Shown: piece after piece, positions 8,300 to 9,963 of the stretch | Layout: each line of letters starts with the position of its first letter | Numbering within the stretch: the stretch's first letter is position 1 | Position numbers and translations under genes: made by a program | Notes under the pieces: generated by a model | The model's database searches: none | What the model saw: the letters and a program-made list of their open reading frames with translations, nothing else | What the model was told of the DNA's origin: nothing | Assembly (NCBI GenBank): GCA_013695115.1 | Contig: JACDBD010000263.1 | Location: 1-9,963 of the forward strand | Source of the DNA: Actinomycetota bacterium | GTDB taxonomy: Bacteria > Actinomycetota > Acidimicrobiia > IMCC26256 > JACDBD01 | Length of the DNA: 9,963 bases | Direction: 5' to 3'

Positions 8300-8302
8300 A
8301 GC

Positions 8303-9883
8303 ATGCCCGCGGGGTTCGATCTCGTCGTCCTGGGCAGCGGCGTTGCCGGCCTCTCGGCCGCGGTCCACGCCGCCAGTGCGGGCCAGTCGGTGCTCGTGCT
8401 CACCAAGGGCGAGCTCGCCCACTCCGCTACCCGCTACGCCCAGGGTGGCGTCGCGGCCGCGCTCTTCGACGACGACGATTCTCCCGAGCTCCACCTCTCC
8501 GACACCCTCGCCGCCGGCGCGGGCCTGTGCGACGCCGACGCGGTGCGCGTCCTCGCCACCGAGGGCCCCGACCGGGTGCGCGAGCTGATGGCCATGGGCG
8601 CCGAGTTCGACCGCACCGGTGACGGCGCGGCGGCCACCCTCGCCCTTGCCCGCGAGGGCGGGCACTCCGTTCCCCGGGTCGTGCACGCCGGCGGCGACGC
8701 CACCGGCGCCGAGATCGAGCGGGCGCTGGTCGAGGCCACGACCGCGACCGCCGCCGAGGTACGCGAGCGCTGGCTGGCGGTCGACCTCCTGGTCGAGGAC
8801 GGGCGGGCCGCGGGCGTCCGGGCGATCGATCCGAGCGGCGCCGAGGTCGAGGTGCGCGCCCGCCACACGATGCTCGCGACCGGCGGCGCCGGGCAGTGCT
8901 TCGCGGTGACCACCAACCCCTCCCTGTCCACCGGCGACGGCATCGCGATGGCCCTGCGCGCCGGAGTGGCCGTCGCCGACGTCGAGTTCATGCAGTTCCA
9001 TCCCACCGCGCTGCACCATCCGTCGATGCCCCGGCCGTTGCTGTCGGAGGCGCTGCGGGGCGAGGGAGCGGTGCTGCGCGACCAGCACGGGGTGGCGTTC
9101 ATGGCCGACGAGCACCCGCTGGGCGACCTCGCGCCCCGCGACGTCGTCGCCCGAGCCATCGCCCGTCGGCTCATCGACCGCGGCCTCGACCACCTCTGGC
9201 TCGACGCCACCTCGATCGAGGGGTTCTCGGCGCGGTTCCCCACGATCTCGAACGCCTGCCACGAGGTGGGCCTCGATCCGACGCGCGACTGGTTGCCGGT
9301 CGCGCCCGCGGCCCATTACCTGTCGGGGGGCGTGTGCACCGACCTCGACGGCGCGACCACGCTGCCGGGGCTGTGGGCCTGCGGCGAAGCGGCTTGCTCG
9401 GGCGTGCACGGCGCCAACCGGCTCGCTTCGAACTCCCTGCTCGACGGGCTCGTGTTCGCCAAGCGCACCATCGACGCCATCGAGGCGGGCAAGGACGGTC
9501 CCGACGCGACCGGGGTGATGCGAGGGGTGACCGCCCGTGCGCACGCGCCGGCGGCCGCGGTGGCTCGGGGTGATGCCACCCGCACCGACGTGCAGCAGAT
9601 CATGACCCGCGACGCCGGGGTGCTGCGCGACGCTGCCAGCCTCGAGCGCGCCGCCAAGGGCCTGGCGACGCTGCCGGGCCCCTCGTCACCGGACGTGCAA
9701 AACCTCATGACAGTCAGCGATGCGCTCGTGCGTGCCGCCATCGTCCGCCTCGAGTCGCGCGGGACGCACACCCGCCTCGACTTTCCCGAGCGCTCGAGCG
9801 AGTTCCTGGGCCGCTTCGTGTTCGCCGGCGGCGAGCCCGGCTTCGTCCCCCTCGCCGCTCCCGCCCCCGAGCCCGCCCGATGA
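8303..9883 (+). CDS. nadB: L-aspartate oxidase
   Basis: This 526-residue cytoplasmic flavoprotein oxidises L-aspartate to iminoaspartate, which quinolinate synthase (NadA) uses in de novo NAD synthesis. The FAD loop GSGVAG is at 11-16, and ATRYAQGGVAA (42-52) is the family 'STxxAQGG' block. REGGHS (117-122), HAGGDATG (128-135), FMQFHPTAL (229-237) and RGEGAVLRD (252-260) follow. PAAHYLSGG (335-343) and GEAACSGVHGANRLASNSLL (361-380) complete the catalytic domain. His233, Arg279 and His338 match the expected active-site residues. The C-terminal helical domain includes SRGTHTRLDFPE (485-496), which supports aspartate oxidase over succinate dehydrogenase or fumarate reductase. ATG 8303 has GAGG 9 nt upstream. 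The 3' end overlaps nadC by 4 bp (ATGA). nadA is not in this window. Confidence 0.96.
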   Translation: MPAGFDLVVLGSGVAGLSAAVHAASAGQSVLVLTKGELAHSATRYAQGGVAAALFDDDDSPELHLSDTLAAGAGLCDADAVRVLATEGPDRVRELMAMGAEFDRTGDGAAATLALAREGGHSVPRVVHAGGDATGAEIERALVEATTATAAEVRERWLAVDLLVEDGRAAGVRAIDPSGAEVEVRARHTMLATGGAGQCFAVTTNPSLSTGDGIAMALRAGVAVADVEFMQFHPTALHHPSMPRPLLSEALRGEGAVLRDQHGVAFMADEHPLGDLAPRDVVARAIARRLIDRGLDHLWLDATSIEGFSARFPTISNACHEVGLDPTRDWLPVAPAAHYLSGGVCTDLDGATTLPGLWACGEAACSGVHGANRLASNSLLDGLVFAKRTIDAIEAGKDGPDATGVMRGVTARAHAPAAAVARGDATRTDVQQIMTRDAGVLRDAASLERAAKGLATLPGPSSPDVQNLMTVSDALVRAAIVRLESRGTHTRLDFPERSSEFLGRFVFAGGEPGFVPLAAPAPEPAR

Positions 9884-9963
9884 CTGATCTCGACCCGCCC
9901 ATGATCGTCGTGCGCGACGTCGTGGAACGCGCGCTGGAGGAGGACCTGGGCGCGCTCGGAGAC
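9880..9963 (+). CDS. nadC: Nicotinate-nucleotide pyrophosphorylase (quinolinate PRTase), N-terminal part
   Basis: Only the first 28 codons are present; the gene runs off the window. The peptide starts MTDLDPPMIVVRDVVERALE and continues EDLGALGD, matching the NadC opening 'v--aL-EDLg-GD', where the helix leads to the GDlTt strand. NadC converts quinolinate and PRPP to nicotinate mononucleotide in the cytoplasm, the step after NadB and NadA. ATG 9880 overlaps the nadB stop as ATGA, so coupled translation is likely. An in-frame ATG at 9901 is a possible alternative start. The short length limits certainty, but the motif and its place after nadB agree. Confidence 0.85.
   Translation, partial: MTDLDPPMIVVRDVVERALEEDLGALGD

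Overview
This is a very GC-rich window, with G or C in most third codon positions. Every confident gene lies on the + strand. The order tilS (end), hpt, ftsH, folE, folP, folB, folK, a DUF2520 Rossmann protein, panC, panD, nadB, nadC (start) is the conserved actinobacterial cofactor neighbourhood. GTG starts, 4-bp stop/start overlaps and probable leaderless starts also fit Actinomycetota. An Acidimicrobiia-like lineage is my best guess, but it rests on style and synteny only. This is core chromosome: I see no mobile element, CRISPR array, tRNA or rRNA.

Layout. Positions 2-741 hold the end of tilS (tRNA-Ile lysidine synthetase) and hpt (purine salvage). Positions 807-3328 hold ftsH (membrane AAA+ protease), overlapped by folE. 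Positions 3374-3658 encode a small lipoprotein-like protein I do not recognise. Positions 3710-5073 hold folP, overlapped by a gene for a dual-specificity-phosphatase-like protein whose catalytic Cys is His. Positions 5161-6002 hold folB overlapped by folK. Positions 6042-8173 hold the DUF2520 protein, panC and panD, tightly coupled. Positions 8174-8302 are an intergenic region with a short leaderless-looking reading frame and a perfect 10-bp inverted repeat. Positions 8303-9963 hold nadB overlapped by the first 28 codons of nadC.

How the genes work together. FolE makes dihydroneopterin triphosphate. FolB and FolK turn dihydroneopterin into 6-hydroxymethyl-dihydropterin diphosphate, and FolP condenses that with p-aminobenzoate. 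The dephosphorylation step between FolE and FolB has no classical enzyme here; the phosphatase-like protein coupled to folP is the one local candidate, though its active-site loop is altered. PanD makes beta-alanine and PanC joins it to pantoate. panB and panE are not in the window, and the DUF2520 protein is a candidate for a pantoate-related reduction. NadB and NadC belong to de novo NAD synthesis from aspartate; nadA is not in the window.

The most interesting points are the Cys-to-His phosphatase-like protein in the folate cluster, a recurring TANNNT-N7/8-RTG arrangement suggesting leaderless transcripts, a GNRA-capped hairpin before the DUF2520 gene, and the structured nadB leader.
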